The notes: a model not told the origin generated them from the letters alone. Shown: positions 1 through 8,280, counted from the stretch's first letter. The stretch is DNA of 9,272 nucleotides from an uncultured Bacilli bacterium (GCA_947624535.1 CANQKU010000039.1:1-9272), one strand, 5' to 3'. A program made the numbers and translations.

Positions 1-72
1 TTAGATAATTATTTTCATTGCAGTTTGTGGCTTAAGCAAAACGTAGTGAAGCGGAAAGGAATGTTTAGAATA
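1..72 (+). other. Leader before res; no complete gene seen
   Basis: This stretch lies upstream of the chosen res start. Frame 2 has TAG at 2-4 and again at 44-46, and frame 3 has TAA at 6-8 and 33-35. Any plus-strand gene arriving from the left in those frames must therefore end by base 8. Frame 1, the res frame, stays open to the window edge. A purine-rich GGAAAGGA at 53-60 is the likely ribosome binding site for res. No convincing promoter is visible, which fits res being the second gene of an operon whose first gene lies outside the window. Confidence 0.4.
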
Positions 73-3000
73 ATGAAATTGAAATTTAAACAACAACAAT
101 ATCAAGAAGATGCAGTAATGTCGGTTGTAAATTGTTTTGAAGGGCAAAAAAAGGGAAATACAAAATCTTTACTTGCTAAATTTACAAAAATTACTGGTAA
201 GGGGACTTTATTAGAAAAGACCGAAGAAGTAGAAATTTTTTCTTTTGGAAATCATCCTATTACACTTACTGAAACAGAAAGAAGAACTAATATACGAAAT
301 GTTCAAAAATTAAACGATATAAATTATACAGATAATGCTGGGCTTGATGATTTTACTATTGAAATGGAAACAGGTACAGGAAAAACATATACTTATATTA
401 AAACTATGTATGAATTAAATAAAGCTTATGGGTGGAGCAAATTTATAGTAATGGTACCTAGTATTGCTATCCGTGAAGGAGTACAAAAGACATTTGAAAT
501 AACCCAAGATCATTTTCAAGAAATATATCATAAAAAAATTAAATTCTTTGTTTATAATTCTTCTGATAGTTCTAATATTTCCAATATAAATACATATGCC
601 TCTGATGATTCAATTCAAGTTATGATAATAAATTACCAAGCATTTTCTGCAAAAGGAGCTGCTAATAAAAGAATATATGATAAACTTGATGAATTACAAT
701 CAAGAAAACCAATAGATGTAATAAAATCAGTAAGACCAATACTAATTATTGATGAACCACAAAAATTTGGGGATAAAACAGAAAAATTATTTGAAGAATT
801 TAAACCATTATTTACAATTCGCTATTCTGCAACTCATAAAAAGGATAAAGAATATAATAAAATTTATAGATTAGATGCAATAGATGCATATAATCAAAAA
901 TTAGTAAAAAAAATAGATGTAAAAGGAATAGAAATTATAGATAATAAATCAGAAAAAACTTACTTATTTTTTGATAGTGTTAATATTAGTCAAAAGCATG
1001 ATCCAGAAGCACTTATGGAAATAGAAGTTAAAACAAATACAGGTAGTTCTAGGAAATTAATAAAAGTAAAAGCAGGAGATGACTTATATGTTAAATCTGG
1101 GTATTTAACACAATATAAAGGTTTTGTAGTAAGTGAAATAGATAGTAGATATGATCAATATGATAAAGTATTATTTACTAATGGATTTGAAATTCAAGTA
1201 GGACAAATTGTTGGAGATAATCTTGAAGAACATATAATAAGAGTTCAAATTCGTGAAACAATAAGTTCTCACTTTGAAAAAGAAAAAGAATTACATAAAT
1301 CAAATATTAAAGTATTATCATTATTCTTTATAGATGAAGTTGCAAAATATAAATATTACGAAAATGGCGTTCCCTTAAAAGGAGAATATGCCCGTATTTT
1401 TGAAGAAGAATACGCTAATGCATTAGCAGAGTATAAAAATCAAAATGATGAATATGCAAAGTATTTGAATTCTTTTGATACAGGAAAAGTTCATGCTGGA
1501 TATTTTTCTATCGATAAAAATAAACATGAAGTTAATTCAAGTATAAATGATAAAAAAGAATATTTGAGTTTTGATGAAGACGCTTATGATTTAATTATGA
1601 GAGATAAAGAAAAGCTTTTGTCATTAGATGAACCTATTAGATTTATATTTTCACACTCTGCATTAAGAGAAGGTTGGGATAATCCTAATATATTTCAAAT
1701 ATGTACTCTAAAACATAGCAATTCCGAAATAAGTAAAAGACAAGAAATTGGTAGAGGACTTCGTATTTGTGTAAATAATGATGGGGATAGAATGGATTAT
1801 AAAGTACTTGAAAGTAGTTTTCATAATATTAATACATTAACTGTTATTGCAAGTGAATCTTATGATAGTTTTGCAAAATCTTTACAAACAGAAATGGCTG
1901 CCTCATTAACTAATAGACCTACTAAACTTACCATGGACTGGCTATTTAATAAAGTTATATCTAATAAAGATGGAAATATATTAGAATTTGATAATCAAAA
2001 TACATTTAATTTTATGTCTGATATGAAAAATAAAAATTATATTGATGATGATTTTAAAATAACTGATAAATATTTAGAGGATTTAGAAAATAATAAAATT
2101 AGTTTTGGATATAATTTTGATTCATTTAAAGTTGAAATTATTAATATGTTAAATAAAATTATTAATGCAGATAATTTTAAACCAATAAATGATGCTAGAA
2201 AAGAACATATTAAATCATTAACTCCAAATGATAATTTTATGAAAAAAGAATTTCAAGATTTATGGAATAAAATAAATGTAAAAACAATTTATGAAGTAGA
2301 TTTTGATACTGATGAGCTAATAGAAAAAGCAGTAAATTCAATAAATAATAAACTTAATATGAAAAAGATGAAAGTTAGAATTACAGAGGGAAGTCAAAAA
2401 GAAACAATTTCTTCTGAGACAATTAATAGTAAAGAATCTATGGTAGAGAATAAATCACAAGTAACGGTTGTTGATGATTTAACCTCATCTCAAATTGAAT
2501 ATGATTTGATTGGCGAATTAACAAAAGATACTGGCTTAACTAGAAAAACTATAATAAATATTTTAAAGAAAATTAAAAAAGAAAAATTTGAAATATATAA
2601 GTATAATCCAGAAGGATTTATTAGAATGACTTCTAAAATAATAAATAATGAAAAAGCACTTGTAGTTATTGATGGTATAACTTATCATAAAAGAGATGAA
2701 AAATATTCAAATGAGATATTTAATATGAAAAATGTTCGTGGAGAACTTGGAGTAAATGCAATGAAAGTTAAAAAGCATATTTACAACTTTTTAGTTACAG
2801 ATTCAAAAAACGAAATGAATTTTGCTAAAAAGTTAGAAACAGGGAATGTTTCTGTATATGCTAAATTACCTAATAAATTTAAAATACCTACACCTGTTGG
2901 ATACTATAATCCAGATTGGGCAATAGTCTTTGACAATCCTGCATTTAAATATGTATATTTTATTGCAGAGACAAAGGGTAGTATGGATTCTATACAATTA

Positions 3001-3120
3001 AGAGATATTGAAAAAGCAAAAATAGCATGCACTAAAAAGCATTTTGAATGTATCTGCGATGATACAGTAAAATATGATGTCGTTGATAGTTATGATAGCT
3101 TACTTGATTTAGTTATGTAA
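73..3120 (+). CDS. res: Type III restriction enzyme, Res (helicase/nuclease) subunit
   Basis: This is the ATP-dependent translocating and cleaving subunit of a type III restriction-modification enzyme. In the known family it works in a complex with the Mod methylase and cuts unmethylated foreign DNA in the cytoplasm. The product is 1015 residues, close to EcoP15I-type Res proteins. Visible motifs are helicase motif I METGTGKT (98-105), motif II DEPQ (227-230), motif III YSATHK (251-256), a HSALREGWDNPN segment (528-539) and motif VI QEIGRGLR (557-564). Near the C-terminus are P947-D948 and E966-T967-K968, a PD...(D/E)XK nuclease site. I chose ATG 73 (MKLKFKQQQYQ), a typical family N-terminus, with GGAAAGGA 12 bases upstream. 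A TTG at 25 and ATG at 61 are in frame, but the extra residues do not look conserved and ATG 61 abuts the binding site. The gene ends in tandem TAA TAA. No frameshift is seen, so it is probably functional if mod is present upstream. Confidence 0.93.
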   Translation: MKLKFKQQQYQEDAVMSVVNCFEGQKKGNTKSLLAKFTKITGKGTLLEKTEEVEIFSFGNHPITLTETERRTNIRNVQKLNDINYTDNAGLDDFTIEMETGTGKTYTYIKTMYELNKAYGWSKFIVMVPSIAIREGVQKTFEITQDHFQEIYHKKIKFFVYNSSDSSNISNINTYASDDSIQVMIINYQAFSAKGAANKRIYDKLDELQSRKPIDVIKSVRPILIIDEPQKFGDKTEKLFEEFKPLFTIRYSATHKKDKEYNKIYRLDAIDAYNQKLVKKIDVKGIEIIDNKSEKTYLFFDSVNISQKHDPEALMEIEVKTNTGSSRKLIKVKAGDDLYVKSGYLTQYKGFVVSEIDSRYDQYDKVLFTNGFEIQVGQIVGDNLEEHIIRVQIRETISSHFEKEKELHKSNIKVLSLFFIDEVAKYKYYENGVPLKGEYARIFEEEYANALAEYKNQNDEYAKYLNSFDTGKVHAGYFSIDKNKHEVNSSINDKKEYLSFDEDAYDLIMRDKEKLLSLDEPIRFIFSHSALREGWDNPNIFQICTLKHSNSEISKRQEIGRGLRICVNNDGDRMDYKVLESSFHNINTLTVIASESYDSFAKSLQTEMAASLTNRPTKLTMDWLFNKVISNKDGNILEFDNQNTFNFMSDMKNKNYIDDDFKITDKYLEDLENNKISFGYNFDSFKVEIINMLNKIINADNFKPINDARKEHIKSLTPNDNFMKKEFQDLWNKINVKTIYEVDFDTDELIEKAVNSINNKLNMKKMKVRITEGSQKETISSETINSKESMVENKSQVTVVDDLTSSQIEYDLIGELTKDTGLTRKTIINILKKIKKEKFEIYKYNPEGFIRMTSKIINNEKALVVIDGITYHKRDEKYSNEIFNMKNVRGELGVNAMKVKKHIYNFLVTDSKNEMNFAKKLETGNVSVYAKLPNKFKIPTPVGYYNPDWAIVFDNPAFKYVYFIAETKGSMDSIQLRDIEKAKIACTKKHFECICDDTVKYDVVDSYDSLLDLVM

Positions 3121-3254
3121 TAACTATTACAATGGATATTTAAAACTAGAAGAATTATGAATGAAACTAATAAACAAATAAAATTATTAGTTGGAAGTTT
3201 GTAATTCTTTTTGAATTAAAAAATTAGTAAAATCCAGCAAGAATTCTTAAACAC

Positions 3255-3283
3255 TTTAAAAATTATAAAAAATATGGTAGAAT
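3255..3283 (+). promoter_or_regulatory. Candidate sigma-A promoter of the SUF operon
   Basis: TTTAAA (3255-3260) lies 17 bases before TAGAAT (3278-3283), which is preceded by TG plus one base, an extended -10 element. Transcription would start near 3290, leaving a leader of about 60 bases before sufC. The surrounding 231-base gap (3121-3351) holds no gene. It contains only a weak A/T hairpin (3202-3218) without a following T-run, so no clear terminator for res is visible. The call rests on a consensus match in A+T-rich DNA, where chance matches are common. Confidence 0.5.
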
Positions 3284-3351
3284 ATGATTGTTTTAAAAAG
3301 CAACATTTTTCTTATTAAATATTGTATATAATTAAATAAGGGAGTGAGACA

Positions 3352-4116
3352 ATGTTAGAGATAAAAAATATTACTGTCGAAGCTAAAGAAAATCACCAAA
3401 AAATTATTAAAGATTTATCATTAACAATAAAAAATGGCGAAATTCATGCAATTATGGGGCCTAATGGAACAGGTAAATCAACATTATCAAAAACAATCAT
3501 GGGTCATCCAAAGTATGAATTAGTAGATGGAGATATTATATTTAATGGTGAATCTATTAGTCAGTTAACTGTCGATGAAAGAGGAAAAAGAAAAATTTTT
3601 TTAGCTATGCAAGATCCAACAGAAATAGAAGGAGTTACAAATAGTGAATTTATTAAAACCTCAATTCAAGAAATCTCAGGTGAAAGAATTAATTATTTTA
3701 ATTTCATTAAAGAAATAGAAGATTCTGTTGAAAATTTAAATTTTAACAAAGAAATGATCCATAGATCTCTAAACAAAGGTTTTTCAGGAGGAGAAAAAAA
3801 GAAAAATGAGGTTTTACAAATAAAAATGTTAAAACCTAAATTTATTATTTTAGATGAACTAGATTCTGGCTTAGATGTAGACAGTTTAAAAATAGTATGT
3901 GATAATATTTGCCAATATATAGAAAAATATCCTGAAACTTCCATTCTAATTATCACTCATTATCCTAGAATATTAAAATATTTACACCCTAATTATGTTC
4001 ATATTATGAAAGATGGAAAAATTATAAAAACTGGAGATATTTCTTTAGCCTTGGAAACAGAAAAAGTAGGATATAATAGTATAAATGAAGTAAATGAGAG
4101 AAAAGCTTATGAATAA
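3352..4116 (+). CDS. sufC: Fe-S cluster assembly ATPase SufC
   Basis: SufC is the cytosolic ABC-type ATPase of the SUF pathway. In known systems it binds SufB and SufD, and its ATP cycle reshapes them so that a cluster can form. The 254 residues match the family length. Visible are Walker A GPNGTGKST (36-44), Q-loop Gln87 in AMQDP, the SufC-type signature FSGGEKKK (144-151), Walker B FIILDELDSGLD (164-175, with D168/E169) and H-loop His203 in ITHYPRIL. There is no membrane segment. GGGAG at 3340-3344 lies seven bases before the ATG. It is the first gene of the operon, and its last eight bases overlap the chosen sufD start. Confidence 0.96.
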   Translation: MLEIKNITVEAKENHQKIIKDLSLTIKNGEIHAIMGPNGTGKSTLSKTIMGHPKYELVDGDIIFNGESISQLTVDERGKRKIFLAMQDPTEIEGVTNSEFIKTSIQEISGERINYFNFIKEIEDSVENLNFNKEMIHRSLNKGFSGGEKKKNEVLQIKMLKPKFIILDELDSGLDVDSLKIVCDNICQYIEKYPETSILIITHYPRILKYLHPNYVHIMKDGKIIKTGDISLALETEKVGYNSINEVNERKAYE

Positions 4117-4741
4117 AATAATGTTGAAAGAAAAAAAAGAAATTACTTTATCTGAAAATGAAGAAAAAGAATTATACCTACTAACAACTGAAGATATTTC
4201 TTTAATAATTCATTTAAATAAAAATAGCCATCTTAATATTTATCACTACCATATTAATAAAAATGCTAATATTGAGATTAATTTAGATGGAGAAAATGCC
4301 TTAGTAACATATCATTTTAGTACAATTAATTATAGTAGTCATAAAATAAATATAAGTATGAACCATAAAGCATTAAATACTAGTAGTTATTTATATAATC
4401 ATGGAGTTAATGTGGAAAATCAGGAATTAATTTTTGATGTAGTTGGTAAAATTTTAAAAAATATAAGTGGCTGTATATGTAATCAAGAAAATCAAATTAT
4501 TAATTTACAAGATGGAAAAAGTACAATTCTACCAAAATTAGAAATTGATAATTATGATATAGTTTCTACTCATTCCGCATATATTGGAAAATTTAAGGAA
4601 GATATTTTATTCTATTTAATGAGTAGAGGCTTATCTTTAAAAAAAGCTAATGAATTATTGATGAAAGGATTATTAATAAATCAAGGTAGTATAGATAAAG
4701 AAGAAGTAATCAAGTTCCAAAAAGAAATTGAAAGTATTTAA
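4109..4741 (+). CDS. sufD: Short SufD-like Fe-S cluster assembly protein
   Basis: This is the SufB-paralogous partner expected to pair with SufB and SufC. The best evidence is the C-terminal SufBD signature FYLMSRGL (168-175), nearly identical to one in SufB downstream. Just before it is a THSAYIGKF segment whose His155 sits where E. coli SufD has its essential His360 in a C-S-H-G-A motif (matched from memory). The middle is strand-rich and Asn-rich, as expected of the beta-helix core. At 210 residues it is about half the usual SufD length; the N-terminal domain and much of the helix are missing. The frame is clean, so this looks like a reduced form, not a broken gene. The start is uncertain. 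ATG 4109 overlaps the sufC stop and has weak GAGAG upstream, while ATG 4094 (five residues longer) and ATG 4121 are also possible. Confidence 0.8.
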   Translation: MNKIMLKEKKEITLSENEEKELYLLTTEDISLIIHLNKNSHLNIYHYHINKNANIEINLDGENALVTYHFSTINYSSHKINISMNHKALNTSSYLYNHGVNVENQELIFDVVGKILKNISGCICNQENQIINLQDGKSTILPKLEIDNYDIVSTHSAYIGKFKEDILFYLMSRGLSLKKANELLMKGLLINQGSIDKEEVIKFQKEIESI

Positions 4742-4752
4742 GAGGTGATACT

Positions 4753-5949
4753 ATGAATAGAGAAGATTTTCCTATTCTAAATCAAGGATTAATTTATTTA
4801 GATAATAGTGCAACTACATTGAAACCAAAATGTGTAGTTGATAAAATGGTGGATTATTATACAAACTATACTTCCAATATTCATAGAGGGGATTATAGTA
4901 ATGCTATAAAAACAAATCAAGCCTATGATCAAGTTAGAGATATTGTAAAAGATTTTATTAACGCAAAAGACTCTAGTGAAATTGTTTATACAACAGGTGC
5001 AACAGAGTCTTTGAATATGATTGCATTATCATTTTTTAAACAAAATTTAAATAAAGATGATGAAGTATTAATTACTAAGTCAGAGCATGCCTCAAATGTG
5101 TTACCTTGGCTTGTACTAGAAAAAGAAAAACAAATTAAAGTAGATTATATTCCATTAAATGATGAATATGAATTAACAGTTGAAAACGTTTTAAAAAAGA
5201 TTACACCTAAAACAAAAGTAATTTCTATTGCTCATATATCAAATGTTATAGGTGATATTAGAGATATCGAATCAATTGGAAAAATTTGCAAAGAAAAAAA
5301 TATTTATTTTGTAGTAGATGCTGCTCAAAGTGTATCTCATATTCCTATAGATGTAGAAAAAGCAAACGTTTCTTTTTTAGCATTTTCTGCTCATAAAATG
5401 TTAGGCCCAACAGGAGTAGGAATTTTATATGGAAAAAAAGAATTATTAGAGAAAATGGAACCATTAAAATATGGTGGTGGAATGAACCAAAATTTTGAAA
5501 GTACAGGAGATTATGACTTAAAGGCTGCTCCAATTAAATTAGAAGCAGGAACTCCACCAATTGCAGAAGTTATTGGTCTTGGAGAAGCTATAAAATATAT
5601 TCAATCTATTGGAGTAGAAAAAATTCATCAACATGAATATGAACTTAAAAAATATTTAGTAAATGAATTAGAAAAAATACCAAATATTGTCTTATATAAT
5701 AAAAATAGTAAAAGTGGAATTGTAACTTTTAATTTAAAAGGAATTTTTAGTCAGGATACTTCGATATATTTAAATCATTATAATATTGCAATTAGAGCTG
5801 GAAATCATTGTGCTAAGATATTAAAAGATGACCTAAATATAAAAAATACATGTAGAATTAGTATTTATTTATATAATACAAAAGAAGAAATGGATAGAGT
5901 AATAGAAGTATTAAAACAAAGTAAAGACATTTTTAAAGTGGTGATATAA
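4753..5949 (+). CDS. sufS: Cysteine desulfurase SufS
   Basis: This PLP-dependent enzyme converts cysteine to alanine and holds the sulfur as a persulfide for SufU. The 398 residues are normal for group II desulfurases. Visible are GATES (82-86), EHASN with PLP-stacking His112, HISNVIGD with Asn164, DAAQS with Asp189 and Gln192, the PLP lysine Lys215 in SAHKMLGPTG, the catalytic Cys353 in RAGNHCAK, and Arg368 before SIYLYNT. Two oddities appear. The usual RAGHHCA reads RAGNHCA. The residue 19 before the cysteine, which I recall as zinc-swapping His342 in Bacillus subtilis SufS, is Gln334 here. AGAGGTGAT at 4741-4749 precedes the ATG. The gene starts 12 bases after sufD and ends one base before sufU. 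Confidence 0.95.
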   Translation: MNREDFPILNQGLIYLDNSATTLKPKCVVDKMVDYYTNYTSNIHRGDYSNAIKTNQAYDQVRDIVKDFINAKDSSEIVYTTGATESLNMIALSFFKQNLNKDDEVLITKSEHASNVLPWLVLEKEKQIKVDYIPLNDEYELTVENVLKKITPKTKVISIAHISNVIGDIRDIESIGKICKEKNIYFVVDAAQSVSHIPIDVEKANVSFLAFSAHKMLGPTGVGILYGKKELLEKMEPLKYGGGMNQNFESTGDYDLKAAPIKLEAGTPPIAEVIGLGEAIKYIQSIGVEKIHQHEYELKKYLVNELEKIPNIVLYNKNSKSGIVTFNLKGIFSQDTSIYLNHYNIAIRAGNHCAKILKDDLNIKNTCRISIYLYNTKEEMDRVIEVLKQSKDIFKVVI

Positions 5950-5950
5950 T

Positions 5951-6403
5951 ATGGATAAAAATGTAAGAAGAGAAATTATACTAGATCACTATCAAAATCC
6001 TGTTAATAGAGGATTAACTAGTGATGAGAGTTATATTTTTCAAAATACAAGCAGTGAATCTTGTATTGATAATATAGATTTACAATTAAAATATGAAGAT
6101 GGAAAAATTAAAGATATTGTATTTGATGGAGAAGCTTGTGCCATATGTACTTCTGCTACTAGTATTTTAATTAAGACATTATTAGGAAAAACTTTACAAG
6201 AAGCAGAAGATATTATTACAAATTATAAGAATATGATAGAAGAAAAAGAATATAATGAAAAAGTACTAGAGGAATTAATTGTGTATGATGAAATCTATTT
6301 ACAACCTAATAGAAAAATGTGTGCATTACTTCCTTCTAATGCATTAGAAAAAATATTGGAGGTAATTAAAGATGAGAAAGAAAAGAAAAAATCAGTGGAT
6401 TAA
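5951..6403 (+). CDS. sufU: Zinc-dependent sulfurtransferase SufU
   Basis: SufU accepts the persulfide from SufS and passes sulfur on to the SufBCD scaffold in Gram-positive SUF systems. The 150 residues match the family. All four expected zinc ligands are present: Cys38 and Asp40 in ESCID, Cys63 in GEACAIC, and Cys124 in RKMCAL. The 61-residue spacing between Cys63 and Cys124 fits SufU and not the shorter IscU. Cys66 is an additional cysteine where the usual motif reads GEGCAIS. GGTGAT at 5940-5945 lies five bases before the ATG. The last 32 bases overlap the next gene, and the C-terminal tail (DEKEKKKSVD) is charged and probably disordered. Confidence 0.93.
   Translation: MDKNVRREIILDHYQNPVNRGLTSDESYIFQNTSSESCIDNIDLQLKYEDGKIKDIVFDGEACAICTSATSILIKTLLGKTLQEAEDIITNYKNMIEEKEYNEKVLEELIVYDEIYLQPNRKMCALLPSNALEKILEVIKDEKEKKKSVD
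6358..6363 (+). promoter_or_regulatory. Strong ribosome binding site inside sufU
   Basis: GGAGGT lies nine bases before ATG 6372 and within the sufU reading frame. This near-perfect Shine-Dalgarno sequence supports the overlapping start of the unknown gene and indicates that its translation is intended. Confidence 0.75.
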
Positions 6404-6911
6404 AACTGAAAAATTACATTTAGTAGATATGAAGTTTTACGATGGTAAAAAAGTAGAATTAGATAATTTAGAAGATATTCCAAAAGTAGTTGTTTATGAA
6501 TATAAGGGAAATTATTTTAATATTATTACAGGGGCTACTCTACCTTATTTAGAAAGAGTTCCTTATGGAAATTACTTATCTGATGGAACAGGTTATGGTA
6601 CTAAATTAATTGCGAAAAATATGGATTTATTAGAAGAAAAAGGTCTATGTTATGTAGAGTCTAAAGAATATTTCTTAGATGAGATTAAAAATAAAAAATG
6701 GGTAAGTAAAGAAGAATTAGAAGATAAAATGCTTAATTCTAGGTTATATTTTAAAGATAGACCACAAATTATGCAAGAAAAAGCAGGGCGAGGTCAACAA
6801 GTAAAAAGATTTTTAAAAACAATTCAAAAAGATATGGAAAAAAATTATAATTTTCACAAAAGAGTAGAACAAATGAAAGAGGATCAAGTACAAAAAGTTA
6901 AGAAAAAGTAG
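6372..6911 (+). CDS. Unrecognised basic protein in the SUF operon
   Basis: I do not recognise this 179-residue protein. It is not SufE, SufA or a SufT/DUF59 protein by its visible motifs. It has no signal peptide or membrane segment. The N-terminal half (about 18-100) looks like a small mixed alpha/beta fold, with FYDGKKVEL, VVVYEYKGNYFNI, a Gly/Tyr-rich patch (PYGNYLSDGTGYGTK, 64-78) and a single cysteine, Cys93. The C-terminal part (about 100-179) is charged, Lys-rich and probably helical, ending VQKVKKK. With one cysteine it is unlikely to be a cluster scaffold by itself. It starts 32 bases inside sufU from a strong GGAGGT and ends 19 bases before the sufB start, so it is an integral member of the operon. 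A role linked to Fe-S assembly is inference from position only. Confidence 0.85.
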   Translation: MRKKRKNQWIKTEKLHLVDMKFYDGKKVELDNLEDIPKVVVYEYKGNYFNIITGATLPYLERVPYGNYLSDGTGYGTKLIAKNMDLLEEKGLCYVESKEYFLDEIKNKKWVSKEELEDKMLNSRLYFKDRPQIMQEKAGRGQQVKRFLKTIQKDMEKNYNFHKRVEQMKEDQVQKVKKK

Positions 6912-6930
6912 TAAGAAACAGGTGATAAAG

Positions 6931-8244
6931 ATGGAAATTGTAGGTTTAAATGAAGAAAAAGTTAAACAAATTTCAAAAATTAAACAAGAGTCTAGTTGGA
7001 TAAAGGATTTTCGTTTAATGGGGTATCAGTCTTTTATAAAGCAGTCTATGCCTTCATTTGGACCAAGAATTGATCTTAATTTTGATGATATTATTTATTA
7101 CAAAGAAAATAAAGTAGATAAGAAAATAGAAAGTAATTGGAACCAAATTTTAAAACCTGTTAAAGATGAACTTACTGACTTAGGTGTATTAGAAAGTGAA
7201 AAGCATTTAGGTGGTATGGGTGTTCAATATGAAAGTGAAGTTATCTATCATAATATGCTTGAAGAAATAGAGAAAAAAAATGTTATTTTTACCTCAATTG
7301 AACAAGCTATGAAAAAATATCCAGATTTAGTTCAAAAATATTTTGGTAAAATTGTTAATATGAATGAAAATAAGTTTACAGCTTTAAATGCCGCGGTATT
7401 TAGTGGAGGAAGTTTTATTTACATTCCTAAAAATACTACATTAGATAGGCCATTACAAAGCTACTTTAGAATTAATAGTAAAAATATGGGTCAATTTGAA
7501 CGAACTTTAATAATTGTTGATGACAACTCATCATTGCATTATGTAGAAGGATGTACGGCCCCAACTTATTCAGAGTCTTCACTTCATGCTGCCGTTGTGG
7601 AAATCTATGTAGGAAAAAATAGCCATTGTAGGTATTCAACCATTCAAAATTGGGCTACTAATGTATATAACTTAGTAACCAAAAGAGCAATGGTAGAGGA
7701 AAATGGAAAAATGGAATGGATTGATGGAAATATTGGCTCAAAAGTTACCATGAAATATCCATGCTGTGTCCTAAAAGGGGATTATTCACAAGGCGTTTGT
7801 ATTACAATTAGTATGGCTAAAAATGGACAAGTTCAAGATAGTGGTGCTAGAATGATTCATATAGGTAAACATACCAAAAGTAATATTATTTCAAAAAGTA
7901 TTGCTCAAAATGGTGGTAATGCTACTTATCGTGGAAAAGTTGAAATGAAAAAAAATGCTCACTTTAGTGATGCTATGGTAAAATGTGACTCCTTAATTTT
8001 AGATGAGTACTCCAAAAGCGATACAATTCCTACTAATATTTGTGCTAATTCTTGTAGTAATTTAGAACATGAAGCCACTGTTTCAAAAATAAATGATGAT
8101 GTTTTATTTTATCTTATGAGTAGAGGAATTAGTGAAGAAAAAGCAATGGAATTAATTATTTTAGGATTTATGGATCGTTTTCGTGAAGAACTTCCAATGG
8201 AATATGCAGTAGAGTTAAATCAATTAATTAAAAAAAATTTATAA
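6931..8244 (+). CDS. sufB: Fe-S cluster assembly scaffold SufB
   Basis: SufB is the main scaffold on which the SufBCD complex builds the cluster. Conserved blocks are VEGCTAP (Cys208), RYSTIQNW, GSKVTMKYP, GARMIHIGKHT and CDSLIL, whose Cys352 matches E. coli SufB Cys405. LEHEATVSKI follows, with Glu379-His380-Glu381 matching the 432-434 region, and then the signature FYLMSRGI and ELPMEYAVELNQL at the C-terminus. The residue matches to E. coli are from memory. The 437 residues are shorter than E. coli SufB (about 495) but normal for Gram-positive forms. I chose ATG 6931 because AGGTGAT (6920-6926) lies four bases upstream; an in-frame GTG at 6922 lies inside that site. Unlike SufD here, SufB is full length. 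It is the last gene of the operon. Confidence 0.96.
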   Translation: MEIVGLNEEKVKQISKIKQESSWIKDFRLMGYQSFIKQSMPSFGPRIDLNFDDIIYYKENKVDKKIESNWNQILKPVKDELTDLGVLESEKHLGGMGVQYESEVIYHNMLEEIEKKNVIFTSIEQAMKKYPDLVQKYFGKIVNMNENKFTALNAAVFSGGSFIYIPKNTTLDRPLQSYFRINSKNMGQFERTLIIVDDNSSLHYVEGCTAPTYSESSLHAAVVEIYVGKNSHCRYSTIQNWATNVYNLVTKRAMVEENGKMEWIDGNIGSKVTMKYPCCVLKGDYSQGVCITISMAKNGQVQDSGARMIHIGKHTKSNIISKSIAQNGGNATYRGKVEMKKNAHFSDAMVKCDSLILDEYSKSDTIPTNICANSCSNLEHEATVSKINDDVLFYLMSRGISEEKAMELIILGFMDRFREELPMEYAVELNQLIKKNL

Positions 8245-8280
8245 TGTAGCAAAATTAAAAATTAAAGATAAAAATAATCT

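Noticed and set aside
25..72. TTG start of res at 25, adding 16 residues
   Set aside because: The added residues do not resemble the family N-terminus, TTG 25 has no ribosome binding site, and ATG 73 gives the typical MKLKFKQQQYQ start.
3157..3204. 15-codon frame (MNETNKQIK...) after res
   Set aside because: Too short, with no clear ribosome binding site and no recognisable protein; chance frames of this size are common.
3202..3218. TAATTC-TTTTT-GAATTA hairpin as the res terminator
   Set aside because: Only a six-base, A/T-rich stem and no T-run after it; it does not meet the usual terminator form.
3327..3332. Perfect TATAAT just before sufC as its promoter
   Set aside because: No -35 at proper spacing, and transcription would start at or within the ribosome binding site; the 3255-3283 promoter is better placed.
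3693..3956. 87-residue minus-strand frame inside sufC
   Set aside because: Antisense shadow of the well-supported sufC gene, with no start signal or family features.
5345..5533. 62-residue minus-strand frame inside sufS
   Set aside because: Antisense shadow of sufS; its hydrophobic, Phe/Leu-rich make-up follows from complementing Lys-rich coding sequence.
6922..6930. GTG start for sufB at 6922
   Set aside because: The GTG is part of the AGGTGAT ribosome binding site for ATG 6931.
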